Below are positions 8,720-17,788 of a DNA stretch of 64,000 nucleotides, in pieces. The stretch covers positions 1,663,110 to 1,727,109 of the forward strand of contig NZ_JH584241.1 of the NCBI RefSeq assembly GCF_000241485.1, written 5' to 3'. Position 1 is the first letter of the stretch. Each line of letters starts with the position of its first letter. This DNA is from Sphingomonas sp. PAMC 26605 (GTDB taxonomy: Bacteria; Pseudomonadota; Alphaproteobacteria; Sphingomonadales; Sphingomonadaceae). The notes beneath the pieces were generated by a model. It searched no databases, was not told the DNA's origin, and saw nothing but the letters and a program-made list of their open reading frames with translations. The position numbers and the translations under genes are program-made.

Positions 8720-10073
8720 CGGCGGCGCGCGCGGCAAGCGTCGTCATGATCCGCCGATGCGTGTCGCGGCGCAGCGGATTGGCGGCCATCGCCAGCGCCG
8801 AGAGGAGACACCCCACGATCGGCGCCACGACCATGATCCAGCGGATATCGGCGATCACCGCGGTCGATTGCGCCATTTGCGGCGCATAGCCGATCGCCGA
8901 ATAGGCGAAGCCGGTGATCGCGGTCGCGGCGCCGATCGAGACTTTCTGCAACAGCGCCGCGACGCCGAACGACAAGGCTTCGACGCGTACACCGCCGTGC
9001 AACTCGCCATATTCGACGGTGTCGGGCAGCATCGCCCAGAAGACGAAGCTGAACGCGGCAAGCGCGGCTTGCAGCGCCACCAGAAACAGGTCGGCGCGCC
9101 AGGCGACGCCCGTATCCGTCGCCGCGAAGACGATGCTGCCCGTGGTCGCCAGCGCGACCGCGCCAAGCCACAGCGCGCGGCTGCCGATGCGGTGCCGCGC
9201 GAGCATCCACAGCGGCACGAACACGCTGCCCGAGACTCCCATCAGCGCCAGCGCCGTCGTCCCGGCGGTCTCGTCACGGACGACATAGGTAAAATAATAG
9301 AGTACCGAGCGCGACAGCATCGTCGCGGCGATCGCGACGCACATCATCGCCAGGCAGAGCGTGACGAAGGCGCGATTGCCCGCCAGCACGGCAAGCCCGC
9401 GGCGCAGCGGAATCGTCGGCGTCGCTAATCGGCTCGTAGCGTCGCCACGCGGCGAACGGCGCGCGACGTGGATCAGCAGCGGCGTGGCGACCAGCGCGAA
9501 GGCGGTCGCTGCACACAGGAACCCCGTGACGCTGGTCGCCTCGCCGGTAACCGCGCGCGAGATGCGCTCGGTCGAGAGCGAGACGACGACCGCGGCGATC
9601 GTGCCGAACACCATCCGCAGGCCCGCGATTGCGGCACGGTCGCGGCTGTCGCTGCTGATCCGCGCGCTCCACGCGGCATAGGAGACGTTGACCAGCGCAT
9701 AGAGCGAGCGGAACGCGATCTGCGCGACGAGCAGGCCGCCGATCAGTGCCATGCCGTGGAACGGCGGCGCGAAATACAGCAGGGGAAAGGCGAGCCCGAG
9801 CGGGATCGCGCCATAGCCGACAACGCGCGCATAGGCCGGGCGCCCGCGCTCGGCCCAGATCCCGGTCAGCAGATCGGCGATCCCGTCCCACACCGCGCCG
9901 ATCAGATAGATCATCCCCGCGACTTGCGGCGCGAGGTGAAGCACGTCGGTATAATAGAAGAACAGGAACAGGCTCGAGCTCTGCCAGTAGAGGTTGCACG
10001 CGAAATCGCCCGAGGCGAAATGCAGCCGTGCCGGCCAGGAAAGCTGTGGTGCAGGGAGCGCCGAATCGGTCAT
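8703..10073 (-). CDS. GPH-family MFS symporter for oligosaccharides
   Basis: The 456-residue protein has about twelve hydrophobic segments and GPH features (NLYWQSSSLFLFFYYTDV, then IGAVWDGIADLLTGIWAER). It is related to the transporter at 311-1717 and should import glucosides made by the local hydrolases across the inner membrane. The start is at 10073 (MTDSALPAP). An upstream in-frame ATG at 10112 lies nearer an AGGAG but too far from it for good spacing. The gene is divergent from the GH144-type gene, and the shared gap carries the second LacI operator (10130-10143). This implies co-regulation with the GH3 enzymes. Confidence 0.87.
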   Translation of the reverse strand: MTDSALPAPQLSWPARLHFASGDFACNLYWQSSSLFLFFYYTDVLHLAPQVAGMIYLIGAVWDGIADLLTGIWAERGRPAYARVVGYGAIPLGLAFPLLYFAPPFHGMALIGGLLVAQIAFRSLYALVNVSYAAWSARISSDSRDRAAIAGLRMVFGTIAAVVVSLSTERISRAVTGEATSVTGFLCAATAFALVATPLLIHVARRSPRGDATSRLATPTIPLRRGLAVLAGNRAFVTLCLAMMCVAIAATMLSRSVLYYFTYVVRDETAGTTALALMGVSGSVFVPLWMLARHRIGSRALWLGAVALATTGSIVFAATDTGVAWRADLFLVALQAALAAFSFVFWAMLPDTVEYGELHGGVRVEALSFGVAALLQKVSIGAATAITGFAYSAIGYAPQMAQSTAVIADIRWIMVVAPIVGCLLSALAMAANPLRRDTHRRIMTTLAARAAATPPA

Positions 10074-10129
10074 TATCGGCGCGATAGCACGCCGCGGACG
10101 ATCGACCGGCATTTCGCTTGACCGACTCC

Positions 10130-10143
10130 TGTAACCGGTTACA
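10130..10143. promoter_or_regulatory. LacI-type operator 2 (perfect 14-bp palindrome)
   Basis: The sequence is identical to operator 1 (TGTAACCGGTTACA). It lies between the divergent GPH symporter (start 10073) and GH144-type glucanase (start 10189), so one repressor dimer could shut both promoters. An exact 14-base match twice within 4 kb, each time in a divergent promoter gap, is very unlikely by chance. Confidence 0.82.
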
Positions 10144-10188
10144 TCCGCGGTGCCCGATGCGCCAACCGACACGGGCTGGAGAGCTCTT

Positions 10189-11634
10189 GTGATCGATCGC
10201 CGTACCTTCGCCGCCACCTCGTTCCTGGCGGTGGGCGGGCTGGCAAGCGGGGTCGCGGCGCCCGCGGTGGCGCGCGATCGCCGCCGCCACGCGGGGCGCG
10301 CGCTGAAGCTGCCTGCGCTGTTCGACGATCTCGAGCAGCGTACCTTCCGTTGGTTCTGGGACACGGGCAATCCCGCGAACGGGCTGGTGCCCGATGCCTG
10401 GCCCAATCCCGAATTCTGCAGCATCGCCGCAGTCGGCTTCGCGCTCACCGCCTATCCGATCGGCGTCGAGCGCGGCTGGATCACCCGCGCCGCGGCGCGC
10501 GAGCGCACGCTCGCGACGCTGCGCTTCTTCGACCAGGCGCCGCAGGGCGATGGCGCGTCGGGCGTCGCGGGCTTTCGCGGCTTCTTCTACCACTTCCTGC
10601 ACATGGACAGCGGGTTGCGCTTCGGCGATGTCGAGCTATCGTCGGTCGACAGCACGATGCTCTTCCTCGGCATGCTGTTCGCCGCCGAATATTACGACCA
10701 GGACCATCCCGACGAACGCGAGATCGGGCGCCTCGCCCGCGCGATCTATGCGCGCGCCGATTGGGACTGGTTCCGGCGCAGCCAGGCGGTGCTGTCGATG
10801 GGCTGGCACCCCGGCGTCGGCTTCATCACGCGCAACTGGGATGGCTATAACGAGGGCATGATGGTCAACCTGCTCGCGCTCGGTTCGCCGACGCACGCGG
10901 TCGGGCCCGATGCCTGGGCGGCATGGTGCGCGCCCTATGCGAAATGCTGGCGCGGCAGCGGCGCGACGCGACGACTCGCCTTCGCGCCGATGTTCGGCCA
11001 CCAATACAGCCAGATGTGGATCGACTTCCGCGGCATCCGCGACGCGGCGATGCGCGAGGCGGGGATGGACTATTTCGAGAACAGCCGTCGCGCGACCTGG
11101 GCGCAGCGTAATTATGCGATCCGCAATCCGATGGGCTGGGCGGGCTATTCGCGCGATATCTGGGGGCTGACCGCGTCGGCCGGCCCGGCCGACGTGCAAT
11201 ATGACGTCAACGGCCACATCACCAACTACCGCTCCTATTCGGCGCGCGGGCCGGTCGACGAGCCCGACGGCTTCGACGACGGCACGATCGCGCCGACCGC
11301 GGCAATCGGCTCGCTCGCCTTCGCGCCCGAGATCGTCGTGCCCGCGACGCTCGCGCTGCATAAGCAGCAGGGCGACCGGCTCTACGGTCGCTACGGCTTT
11401 TACGACGCGTTCAATCCGAGCTTTCGCAAGCCCGAAAAGCCGCTCCAGCGCGGGTCGGTCGACCCGGTGCGCGGCTGGGTGTCGGAGAATTATCTCGGCA
11501 TCGACCAGGGGCCGATCCTTGGCGCGATCGCCAATACGCGCGACGGGTTGATCTGGCGGCTGATGCGCCGCTCGGCGCCGATCCGGCTCGGTCTGGAGCG
11601 CGCCGGCTTCACCGGCGGCTGGCTCGCGGCCTAG
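10189..11634 (+). CDS. Glucoamylase-like / GH144-type endo-beta-1,2-glucanase candidate (PF10091)
   Basis: The 481-residue protein has an Arg-Arg leader (MIDRRTFAATSFLAVGG) ending near APAVA. The body is an (alpha/alpha)6 barrel of the PF10091 type, recognised by FRWFWDTGNPANGLVPD, the VGFALTAYPIGVERGW stretch and FGHQYSQMWIDFRG. The characterised members of this family are GH144 endo-beta-1,2-glucanases, so cyclic or linear beta-1,2-glucan is the leading substrate; older annotations say glucoamylase. GTG 10189 has GGAGAG at 10178-10183. An in-frame GTG at 10150 would add 13 residues ahead of the leader. It is coupled through operator 2 to the GPH symporter and by location to the GH3 genes. 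Confidence 0.8.
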   Translation: MIDRRTFAATSFLAVGGLASGVAAPAVARDRRRHAGRALKLPALFDDLEQRTFRWFWDTGNPANGLVPDAWPNPEFCSIAAVGFALTAYPIGVERGWITRAAARERTLATLRFFDQAPQGDGASGVAGFRGFFYHFLHMDSGLRFGDVELSSVDSTMLFLGMLFAAEYYDQDHPDEREIGRLARAIYARADWDWFRRSQAVLSMGWHPGVGFITRNWDGYNEGMMVNLLALGSPTHAVGPDAWAAWCAPYAKCWRGSGATRRLAFAPMFGHQYSQMWIDFRGIRDAAMREAGMDYFENSRRATWAQRNYAIRNPMGWAGYSRDIWGLTASAGPADVQYDVNGHITNYRSYSARGPVDEPDGFDDGTIAPTAAIGSLAFAPEIVVPATLALHKQQGDRLYGRYGFYDAFNPSFRKPEKPLQRGSVDPVRGWVSENYLGIDQGPILGAIANTRDGLIWRLMRRSAPIRLGLERAGFTGGWLAA

Positions 11635-11640
11635 CAAGGG

Positions 11641-11664
11641 GTGCCCCGGGCTTCCCCGGGGCGC
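11641..11664. terminator. Hairpin between convergent genes, possible bidirectional terminator
   Basis: GTGCCCCGGG (11641-11650) and CCCGGGGCGC (11655-11664) form a ten-pair stem around a CTTC loop. It fills most of the 36-base gap between the convergent GH144-type and TonB receptor genes. No T run follows on either side, so termination is inferred from position and stem strength only. Confidence 0.45.
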
Positions 11665-11670
11665 TCGCCT

Positions 11671-14600
11671 CTAGAACGTGTATTTGGCGCCGATCTTGAA
11701 GTTACGCCCCTGGCTCGCGACCGAGCCCGTATCGGGATTGCGCGTCGGGCCGGCGCCGCCGATCGTCTGCAACCCGCCACCGAAGGTCGAATAGTTGCGG
11801 TTGACGAAGTCGAACGCGTTGAGCGCCTGGAAATAGACCGTCAGCGCATGGCCGTGCGCGTAGGGCATCTTGAAGGTCTTCGCAAGGTTGAAGTCGATGT
11901 TCTTGTAGCCGATTCCGCCGGGCTGATAGATGCCGAAATTGGTCGTGTAGCAGCCGCCGCCGCCGGGGACGGTGGTCGGAATGCCGCACAGCGCGCCGCC
12001 ATAAGACGGGCCCGACGAGATCGTCGCGAAGCCCGTCGCGCGGATGTCGAACGGCAGCTTGACGGTGCCGGTCGCGACGAAGCGCCAGCGCTCGAGCCCG
12101 CTCGAATCGCCATACCCTTGCGCGCCGATCGTCGGCGCGTCGAAGTTGAACGGATCGCCGATCGAGGCACCGTTGCGCGTGTCGTTCGAACGCGAGCTCG
12201 AGATCGTCAGCGTCGTGCTGAAGCCCCAGCCCGAGGCCTCGGTATAGGGCTTGTCGGCCTGGAGGTAGATCGCGGCGTAGTGCGCCTTGCCGTCGCTGTT
12301 GCCGATGAAGATCGCGCCATAGCCGGGCAGCGGCGCGGTGTTGATCGCCGCGGTGCCGTAGAAGATCCCTGCCGCGTACGGCACGCCGTTGTACGTATAG
12401 ACCGGGTTGCCGCCGGGGCTGTACGACCCGTCCGGATTGCGGTTGCCGATCACCTCCTGATAGATGTTGTGCGACTTGATATAGGCGAAGGTGATCGAGG
12501 TATTGATCACGCCGAGGCGCTTCTTGACCGCGAAATTGACCTGATCCGAATAGGGCATCCGCGTCCGGTTGTTGAGCAGATGGACCTCGCCGCCCTGCAT
12601 CGCCGCGAGCGTGCGCAGCTGATCGACGTTGGTCGGGATCGTTGCGACGCAGCGCGCCGTCCCCAGCACGCAATTGGGCGGCGTGTTGATCGTGACGACC
12701 GATTCATACTGGTCCTTGATCGTCTCGATCGCCGAATCGATGAACAGCGAGCGGTTGTAATAGCGTCCGCCGCCGAGCACGAAGACGAGATCGCGATCGC
12801 CCTTCACGTCGTAGGAAATCCCGAAGCGCGGCTGGAACGCGCCAAGGAACGGCTTCCGGTTGTTGCCGGTCGAAATGTAATCGTTGGCATTGATGCCGGC
12901 CGCCTGCCAGCCGGGATAGGCGCGCAGCGCGGCGGCGATCGCCGCGGGCGTCACGTAATTGTTGTTCACCGCATTGGTCTCGTAATCCCAGCGCAGACCC
13001 CCGCTGATCTGCCAATGGTCGTTCGGCCGCCAGTCGTCCTGCACGAACCCGCCGATCTCGGTGTTGTTCGCGGTGACCGGCTTGACCACCGCGGTATTGA
13101 TCGTCGCGGCATAAGGGGTCGAGTTGGCCACGCCGGTGAAGCTGTTGGCATCATAGAAGAAGGTGCCCGAGCCGTTATTGTCCTCGAGCCGCTGCAGCTT
13201 GGTGAAATTGACCTTGATGCCCGCCTTGATGGTGTGCGCGCCGCCGAAGAAGGTGACATTGTCCTTGAACAGCGTCTGATACTGGTGGTCGTCCTGCGTG
13301 AAGTTGGTGCCGCCGAGGATCAGCACCCTGGTATCGCCGATATTGGGTGCGGTCCCCGCGGTGTTGAAGGTCACGACGTTCGACGGACCCGTGACGTTGG
13401 GGATTGCGCCGTTGGCGGCGGCGTCGCGCGCAAAGATGAATTCGTTGAGCCAGCCCTCGCCGCGATGGTTCCATGTCAGCTGGTAGCGGTGCTCTTCGTT
13501 GCGATTGTTGGTCGACGAGTCGATCGTCGTCGCGCCGCCGTTGATCTGGAGGTTCGATTCGTTGCGGATGAACGCGCTCAGGTTGATCGTGTCGCGCGCA
13601 GTCGCGTAGAAGGTCAGCTTCCCGAAATAGAGCTTTTCATCGAAGGTCGCGGGGAAGCTCCCATTGTATTGCTGGCGGGCGCCCTGCGCATAGGTTTGGG
13701 CCGCCGCGGGCAAGGCCGACAGGAAGGTGCCGTTATAGACGTTGATGTCGTTCGCGCCGAAGGTCTTCGAGGTGCCCTCGAAATCGGCGAAGAAGGTGAG
13801 CTTGTCCTTGATGATCGGACCGCCGAGATTGGCGCCGTAATATTTGGCGTCGAAATTGGGCTTTGCCGTGTACGGCGCGGTGGCGTTGTTGAGCTTGCCC
13901 GGGCGGTCGTCATAGTTCCGGCTGATGAATGCCGTCGGCTGCCATTCTCCGAAGACTTCGCCGTGGAAGCTGTTGCCGCCGGTCTTGGTGATCGAGGAGA
14001 TCACCGCTGAGCCCGCCTGCTCGAACTCGGCCTTGAAGTTCTGCGTCTGGACGTCGAACTGGTCGACCGCCGACGCCGGGAACGGGTTGCCCGACGACAA
14101 ATTCTGCCCGACCGTCCCGCCGTGGTTCACCAGATTCTTGATGCTGATGCCGTCGATGAAGGTGTTGGTGTTGTCGGAATTGATCCCGCCGGCCTGGACT
14201 TGGCGCGCCTTGCCGCCGAGCGTTGGCGGCGAGACGGTGACGCCGGGCGCGAGTGCTGCGAAGTTGAGGAAGTTGCGGTCGCCGTTGGGCAGGTTCTCGA
14301 GCTGGAAGCGCGAGATATTGGCGCCGACCGTCGCGGTGCGCACGTCGCGCGCGCGCGATCCGGTGACGACGATGTCGTTGCCGCCGCCGGCAGCGGCAGG
14401 GGCGGTCGCCGTCGGCGCGGCGAGATCGGCGGTGACCGCCTGGCCGAGCGGCACGACGACTTCGGCCGAGCGGCTCCCCGAGGACACGCGATACGTGCTC
14501 GGCGGGAGGCCGACCAGAATATAGTCGCCCTTGGCGTCGGCCTTGACCGTTTCGACATGGCCGGTGCCGAGATCGGTGAGCGTCACGGTCGTGCCCGCGG

Positions 14601-14733
14601 TCGCCCCGTCGATATGCCCGCGCACGGTCGAGGTGGTCTGCGCCATCGCCGGCGCGGTCAGGAGCAGCGCACCCGTGCCGAGAGCGGTGGTGGCAAGCGC
14701 TACCCGAAGGCTCGCCTTGATCAGCGTTTTCAT
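11671..14733 (-). CDS. Oar-like TonB-dependent receptor with N-terminal carboxypeptidase-regulatory-like domain
   Basis: The 1020-residue protein has a signal peptide (cleavage near APAMAQ) and a carboxypeptidase-regulatory-like beta domain at about 37-105 (RGHIDGATAGTTVTLTD). A plug domain follows (NDIVVTGSRARD, then TFIDGISIKNL), and then a long beta-barrel ending in FKIGAKYTF. This OmpA/Oar-like subtype is common in sphingomonad polysaccharide loci, where it brings oligosaccharides across the outer membrane. It is divergent from the second GH3 gene. The shared gap contains two copies of the GTAACCGGTT core, suggesting LacI control. The cognate TonB/ExbBD energisers are not in the window. 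Confidence 0.9.
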   Translation of the reverse strand: MKTLIKASLRVALATTALGTGALLLTAPAMAQTTSTVRGHIDGATAGTTVTLTDLGTGHVETVKADAKGDYILVGLPPSTYRVSSGSRSAEVVVPLGQAVTADLAAPTATAPAAAGGGNDIVVTGSRARDVRTATVGANISRFQLENLPNGDRNFLNFAALAPGVTVSPPTLGGKARQVQAGGINSDNTNTFIDGISIKNLVNHGGTVGQNLSSGNPFPASAVDQFDVQTQNFKAEFEQAGSAVISSITKTGGNSFHGEVFGEWQPTAFISRNYDDRPGKLNNATAPYTAKPNFDAKYYGANLGGPIIKDKLTFFADFEGTSKTFGANDINVYNGTFLSALPAAAQTYAQGARQQYNGSFPATFDEKLYFGKLTFYATARDTINLSAFIRNESNLQINGGATTIDSSTNNRNEEHRYQLTWNHRGEGWLNEFIFARDAAANGAIPNVTGPSNVVTFNTAGTAPNIGDTRVLILGGTNFTQDDHQYQTLFKDNVTFFGGAHTIKAGIKVNFTKLQRLEDNNGSGTFFYDANSFTGVANSTPYAATINTAVVKPVTANNTEIGGFVQDDWRPNDHWQISGGLRWDYETNAVNNNYVTPAAIAAALRAYPGWQAAGINANDYISTGNNRKPFLGAFQPRFGISYDVKGDRDLVFVLGGGRYYNRSLFIDSAIETIKDQYESVVTINTPPNCVLGTARCVATIPTNVDQLRTLAAMQGGEVHLLNNRTRMPYSDQVNFAVKKRLGVINTSITFAYIKSHNIYQEVIGNRNPDGSYSPGGNPVYTYNGVPYAAGIFYGTAAINTAPLPGYGAIFIGNSDGKAHYAAIYLQADKPYTEASGWGFSTTLTISSSRSNDTRNGASIGDPFNFDAPTIGAQGYGDSSGLERWRFVATGTVKLPFDIRATGFATISSGPSYGGALCGIPTTVPGGGGCYTTNFGIYQPGGIGYKNIDFNLAKTFKMPYAHGHALTVYFQALNAFDFVNRNYSTFGGGLQTIGGAGPTRNPDTGSVASQGRNFKIGAKYTF

Positions 14734-14936
14734 GTCGTCTCCCCTAGTTCGAGGCGGATCCCAGCCTCGTTATGTTCTCGTTCGTCGGCGGATCGGCTAC
14801 GCGTTCGGGGATTGTCCGCAACAGCCCGGGACGGGATACCGCGTGCCCCAGCAGGCCAAAGCCAATGCGGTCCGCGCGTCTTTCCCTGTCCCAGCGCTTC
14901 GCTGGACTGACCCCGAACCGGCCTCTGACGGGCCGG

Positions 14937-14970
14937 GTAACCGGTTCCAAGACTTGCCCAGTAACCGGTT
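14937..14970. promoter_or_regulatory. Tandem LacI-type operator variants
   Basis: Two GTAACCGGTT cores occur at 14937-14946 and 14961-14970, 24 bases apart (about two helical turns). They are flanked by changed outer bases compared with the perfect operators at 6385 and 10130. They lie in the 319-base gap between the divergent TonB receptor (start 14733) and GH3 gene (start 15053). The spacing would allow two repressor dimers on the same face of the helix. The weaker outer bases may mean a different induction threshold. Confidence 0.7.
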
Positions 14971-15052
14971 TCATGCGCATTCGCCAAGCGGAAAATGAGT
15001 CGCGTGCGAACCCACCCTTGGCGATTCGCGACGGCAGCGGAGAGGAAGACGA

Positions 15053-17314
15053 GTGACGGGCCATGTTTCGCGCCGAATGCTGCTCAAGGGCGCGTCGCTA
15101 TCGGCGATCTCGATCATGCTCTCGCCCGCGTTCGCGCGCGTCGGCCCTGTGCGCGATGCGCGGATCGAGCGCCTGATCGCGGCGATGACGCTCGAGGAGA
15201 AGGCCGGGCAGCTCAGTATCTTCAGCGATCCGTCGCGGGTCGATGGCCCGCCGGTCAATCCCGGCCTCGTCGCGCAGAGCATGGCGACGGTGCAGCGCGA
15301 GATCGCCGCGGGGCGGATGACGGGCCTGTATAACGGCATCGGTGTCGCGGCGGGCCGCGAGCTCCAGCGCGTCGCGGTCGAGCAGGGGCCGCACAGGATC
15401 CCGCTGATCTTTGCGGGCGACGTGATCCACGGGATGAAGACGACCTTTCCGGTGCCGCTCGGCGAAGCCGCCAGCTTCGATCCCGAGCTCGCGCGGCGGA
15501 CCGCGCGTGCCGCGGCGGTCGAGGCGAGCGCCAAGGGGATCCAGTGGGTGTTCGCGCCGATGGTCGACGTCGCGCGCGATCAGCGCTGGGGGCGGGTGGT
15601 CGAGGGCGCGGGGGAAGACACCTGGCTCGGGTGCCAGTTCGCCGCCGCGCGCGTGCGCGGCTTCCAGGGCGACGACCTGACCGCCGAGGATTCGGTGCTG
15701 GCCTGCCCGAAGCATTTCGCGGGCTACGGCGCGGTGATGGGCGGCATGGACTATAACACCGCCGACATTCCCGAAACGACGCTGCGCGAGACGCATCTGC
15801 CGCCGTTCAAAGCGGCGTTCGACGTCGGTGCGTTGTCGACGATGGCGAGCTTCAACGACATTGCCGGCGTGCCCTCGACGGGCAACCATCATCTGCTGAC
15901 CGATATCCTGCGCGGGGAGATGGGGTTCGCGGGGCTGGTCGTCTCGGACTACACCGCCGATGCCGAGATGATCGCGCACGGTTTCGCCGCCGACGGACCC
16001 GATGCGGTGGTCAAGGCGCTGAATGCCGGGTGCGACATCTCGATGCAGAGCGGACTGTACAACGCGCATCTGCCGGCGCTGGTACGATCGGGCCGGATCG
16101 CGATGAAGACCGTCGATACCGCAGTGCGCCGCGTGCTCCGCGTCAAGCAGGCGCTCGGCCTATTCGACAATCCCTATCGCTCGCTCGATCTCGCACGCGA
16201 AGCGCGCGACGTGCGCTTGCCGGCGGCGATCGCGCTCGCGCGCGAGGCGGCGGTCAAGTCGGTCGTGCTGCTCAAGAATGACGGGGATCTGCTGCCGCTG
16301 TCGACCACTGCCAAGATCGCGCTGATCGGGCCGTGCGTGTCGGACAAAGGCGACATGCCGGGTCCCTGGGCGAGCTTTCCCGATTTCGCGAGCTGCGTCA
16401 CCCCCGAGGCCGGTTTTCGCGCCGCGATGGGGCCGACGGCGCGGCTCGAGATCGCGCGCGGGTGCGATTACGAGGCCCCGCTCGCCGGCGGGATCGCGCG
16501 CGCGGTCGCGGCGGCGAAGGCGGCCGACGTGATCGTGCTGGTGATCGGCGAAAGCGCGCGCATGTCGGGGGAGGCACAGGCGCGGGTCGAGATTACGATC
16601 CCCGCACCGCAACAGGCCCTGGCCGAGGCGCTGGCTGCGACCGGCCGGCCGATGGTCGTGCTGTTGCGGCACGGCCGGGCGCTGGCCTTGAGCGGCGCGG
16701 TACGCAATGCGCCGGCGATCCTGGCGACCTGGTTCCTCGGTTCCGAGACCGGCCATGCGATGGCCGATATCGTGTTTGGCGCCGCCGCGCCGCAGGGACG
16801 CCTGCCGGTCAGCTTCCCGCAGGCATCGGGGCAGGAGCCGTTCTTCTACGACCACCGCACCACCGGCCGCCCGCAACTCGGCGCCGATCCGGCGTGGAAA
16901 GCGCGCTACCGCGAAGTGACGACCGAAGCGCTCTATCCGTTCGGCCATGGATTGAGCTATGCGACCGCGCGCTATTCGGGCACCACGGTCAGCGCGCCGA
17001 TATTGGCCGGCGACGGCGCGATCACCGTCTCGGCCTTGGTTTCCAATACCGGGAAACGGCGACTGCACGAAGTGGCGCAACTGTACGTCCACGACAAGGT
17101 CGCAAGCCTCACCCAGCCGGTCCGCGTATTGAAGGGGATTTCCCACCTCGATTTGGATCCTGGCCAAAGGGCGCGCGTGGCGTTCACGCTGACGCGGGCG
17201 GATCTGGCTTTTGTCCATCCCGATGCGCGCCGCTTCGCCGAGCCGGGCGCCTTCGATGTCTGGGTCGCGCCATCCTCGGTCGCGGGCATACCGGTCTCGA
17301 TCGTGCTGGACTGA
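15053..17314 (+). CDS. Exported GH3 beta-glucosidase, second copy
   Basis: The 753-residue protein is a paralogue of the GH3 enzyme at 6434 with a twin-arginine-like leader (VSRRMLLKGASLSAISIML). The predicted nucleophile is Asp299 in VSDYTAD and the acid/base is Glu507 in MSGEAQAR. The PKHFAGYG motif, GH3 C-terminal domain and fibronectin-III-like end are all present. GTG 15053 is preceded by a GGAGAGGAAG ribosome site; the next in-frame ATG (15077) would cut into the leader. It probably acts in the periplasm on oligosaccharides brought in by the divergent TonB receptor. Two similar enzymes in one locus suggests a split by chain length or linkage, which the sequence alone does not resolve. 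Confidence 0.92.
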   Translation: MTGHVSRRMLLKGASLSAISIMLSPAFARVGPVRDARIERLIAAMTLEEKAGQLSIFSDPSRVDGPPVNPGLVAQSMATVQREIAAGRMTGLYNGIGVAAGRELQRVAVEQGPHRIPLIFAGDVIHGMKTTFPVPLGEAASFDPELARRTARAAAVEASAKGIQWVFAPMVDVARDQRWGRVVEGAGEDTWLGCQFAAARVRGFQGDDLTAEDSVLACPKHFAGYGAVMGGMDYNTADIPETTLRETHLPPFKAAFDVGALSTMASFNDIAGVPSTGNHHLLTDILRGEMGFAGLVVSDYTADAEMIAHGFAADGPDAVVKALNAGCDISMQSGLYNAHLPALVRSGRIAMKTVDTAVRRVLRVKQALGLFDNPYRSLDLAREARDVRLPAAIALAREAAVKSVVLLKNDGDLLPLSTTAKIALIGPCVSDKGDMPGPWASFPDFASCVTPEAGFRAAMGPTARLEIARGCDYEAPLAGGIARAVAAAKAADVIVLVIGESARMSGEAQARVEITIPAPQQALAEALAATGRPMVVLLRHGRALALSGAVRNAPAILATWFLGSETGHAMADIVFGAAAPQGRLPVSFPQASGQEPFFYDHRTTGRPQLGADPAWKARYREVTTEALYPFGHGLSYATARYSGTTVSAPILAGDGAITVSALVSNTGKRRLHEVAQLYVHDKVASLTQPVRVLKGISHLDLDPGQRARVAFTLTRADLAFVHPDARRFAEPGAFDVWVAPSSVAGIPVSIVLD

Positions 17315-17788
17315 GCAGACGGGCGGCCTGATCCAGACGGTCCGTCGTTGATCGAAACCCCGTCATTCGCCCCATCGATCTTTTCGCGCGCGCGGCGCTT
17401 CGAACACTTGGACCGGCGCTTCCGGCGCGCGGGCGGTCGATCAGGCAGATCCGCGAGACCGCGGCATCGGCTCGGATCCCCTTAACCGCGGCCTTACGCA
17501 CAGTCGTTCTTTCAGCAGCAGAGACGAACCCGCCAAGCCGAGCGCGAGCGGATGATAGGCCCGCAAGAGCGTGCGAGATTCGCAAAGCGTTTCTGTAGCC
17601 GATCCGGCGAACCCTACCACGCAGCCTCAACCAATCACGATTCTCGTGCTTGTACCATGTGACCCAGCGGCGCGAGATACTTCGCGGGGCAAGGACGATA
17701 AAGGCGCAATTCGTATAGATAGACTATGGCGGTTTCGCTGAACGCCGATTACCTAGGCGCGGGGGAGATTAAAGAATTGGAGAAATCG
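17315..17788. other. Gap of about 470 bases, promoter region of the MucR-like gene
   Basis: I see no protein family in this gap. An open minus-strand frame at 17630-17184 has shadow-like composition and runs into the GH3 gene. The last 100 bases are less GC-rich and contain TATAGAT at 17714-17720, a possible -10 element for the gene that follows. MucR-type genes often autoregulate through AT-rich upstream DNA, so this is a reasonable place for such control. Confidence 0.4.

Noticed and set aside
11641..14010. A 789-codon plus-strand frame opposite the Oar-like receptor
   Set aside because: It is an antisense shadow of the receptor with no start signal and no domain.
17184..17630. A 148-codon minus-strand frame in the gap before the MucR-like gene
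   Set aside because: It runs into the GH3 gene, is extremely Arg/Ala/Ser-rich and has no ribosome site.
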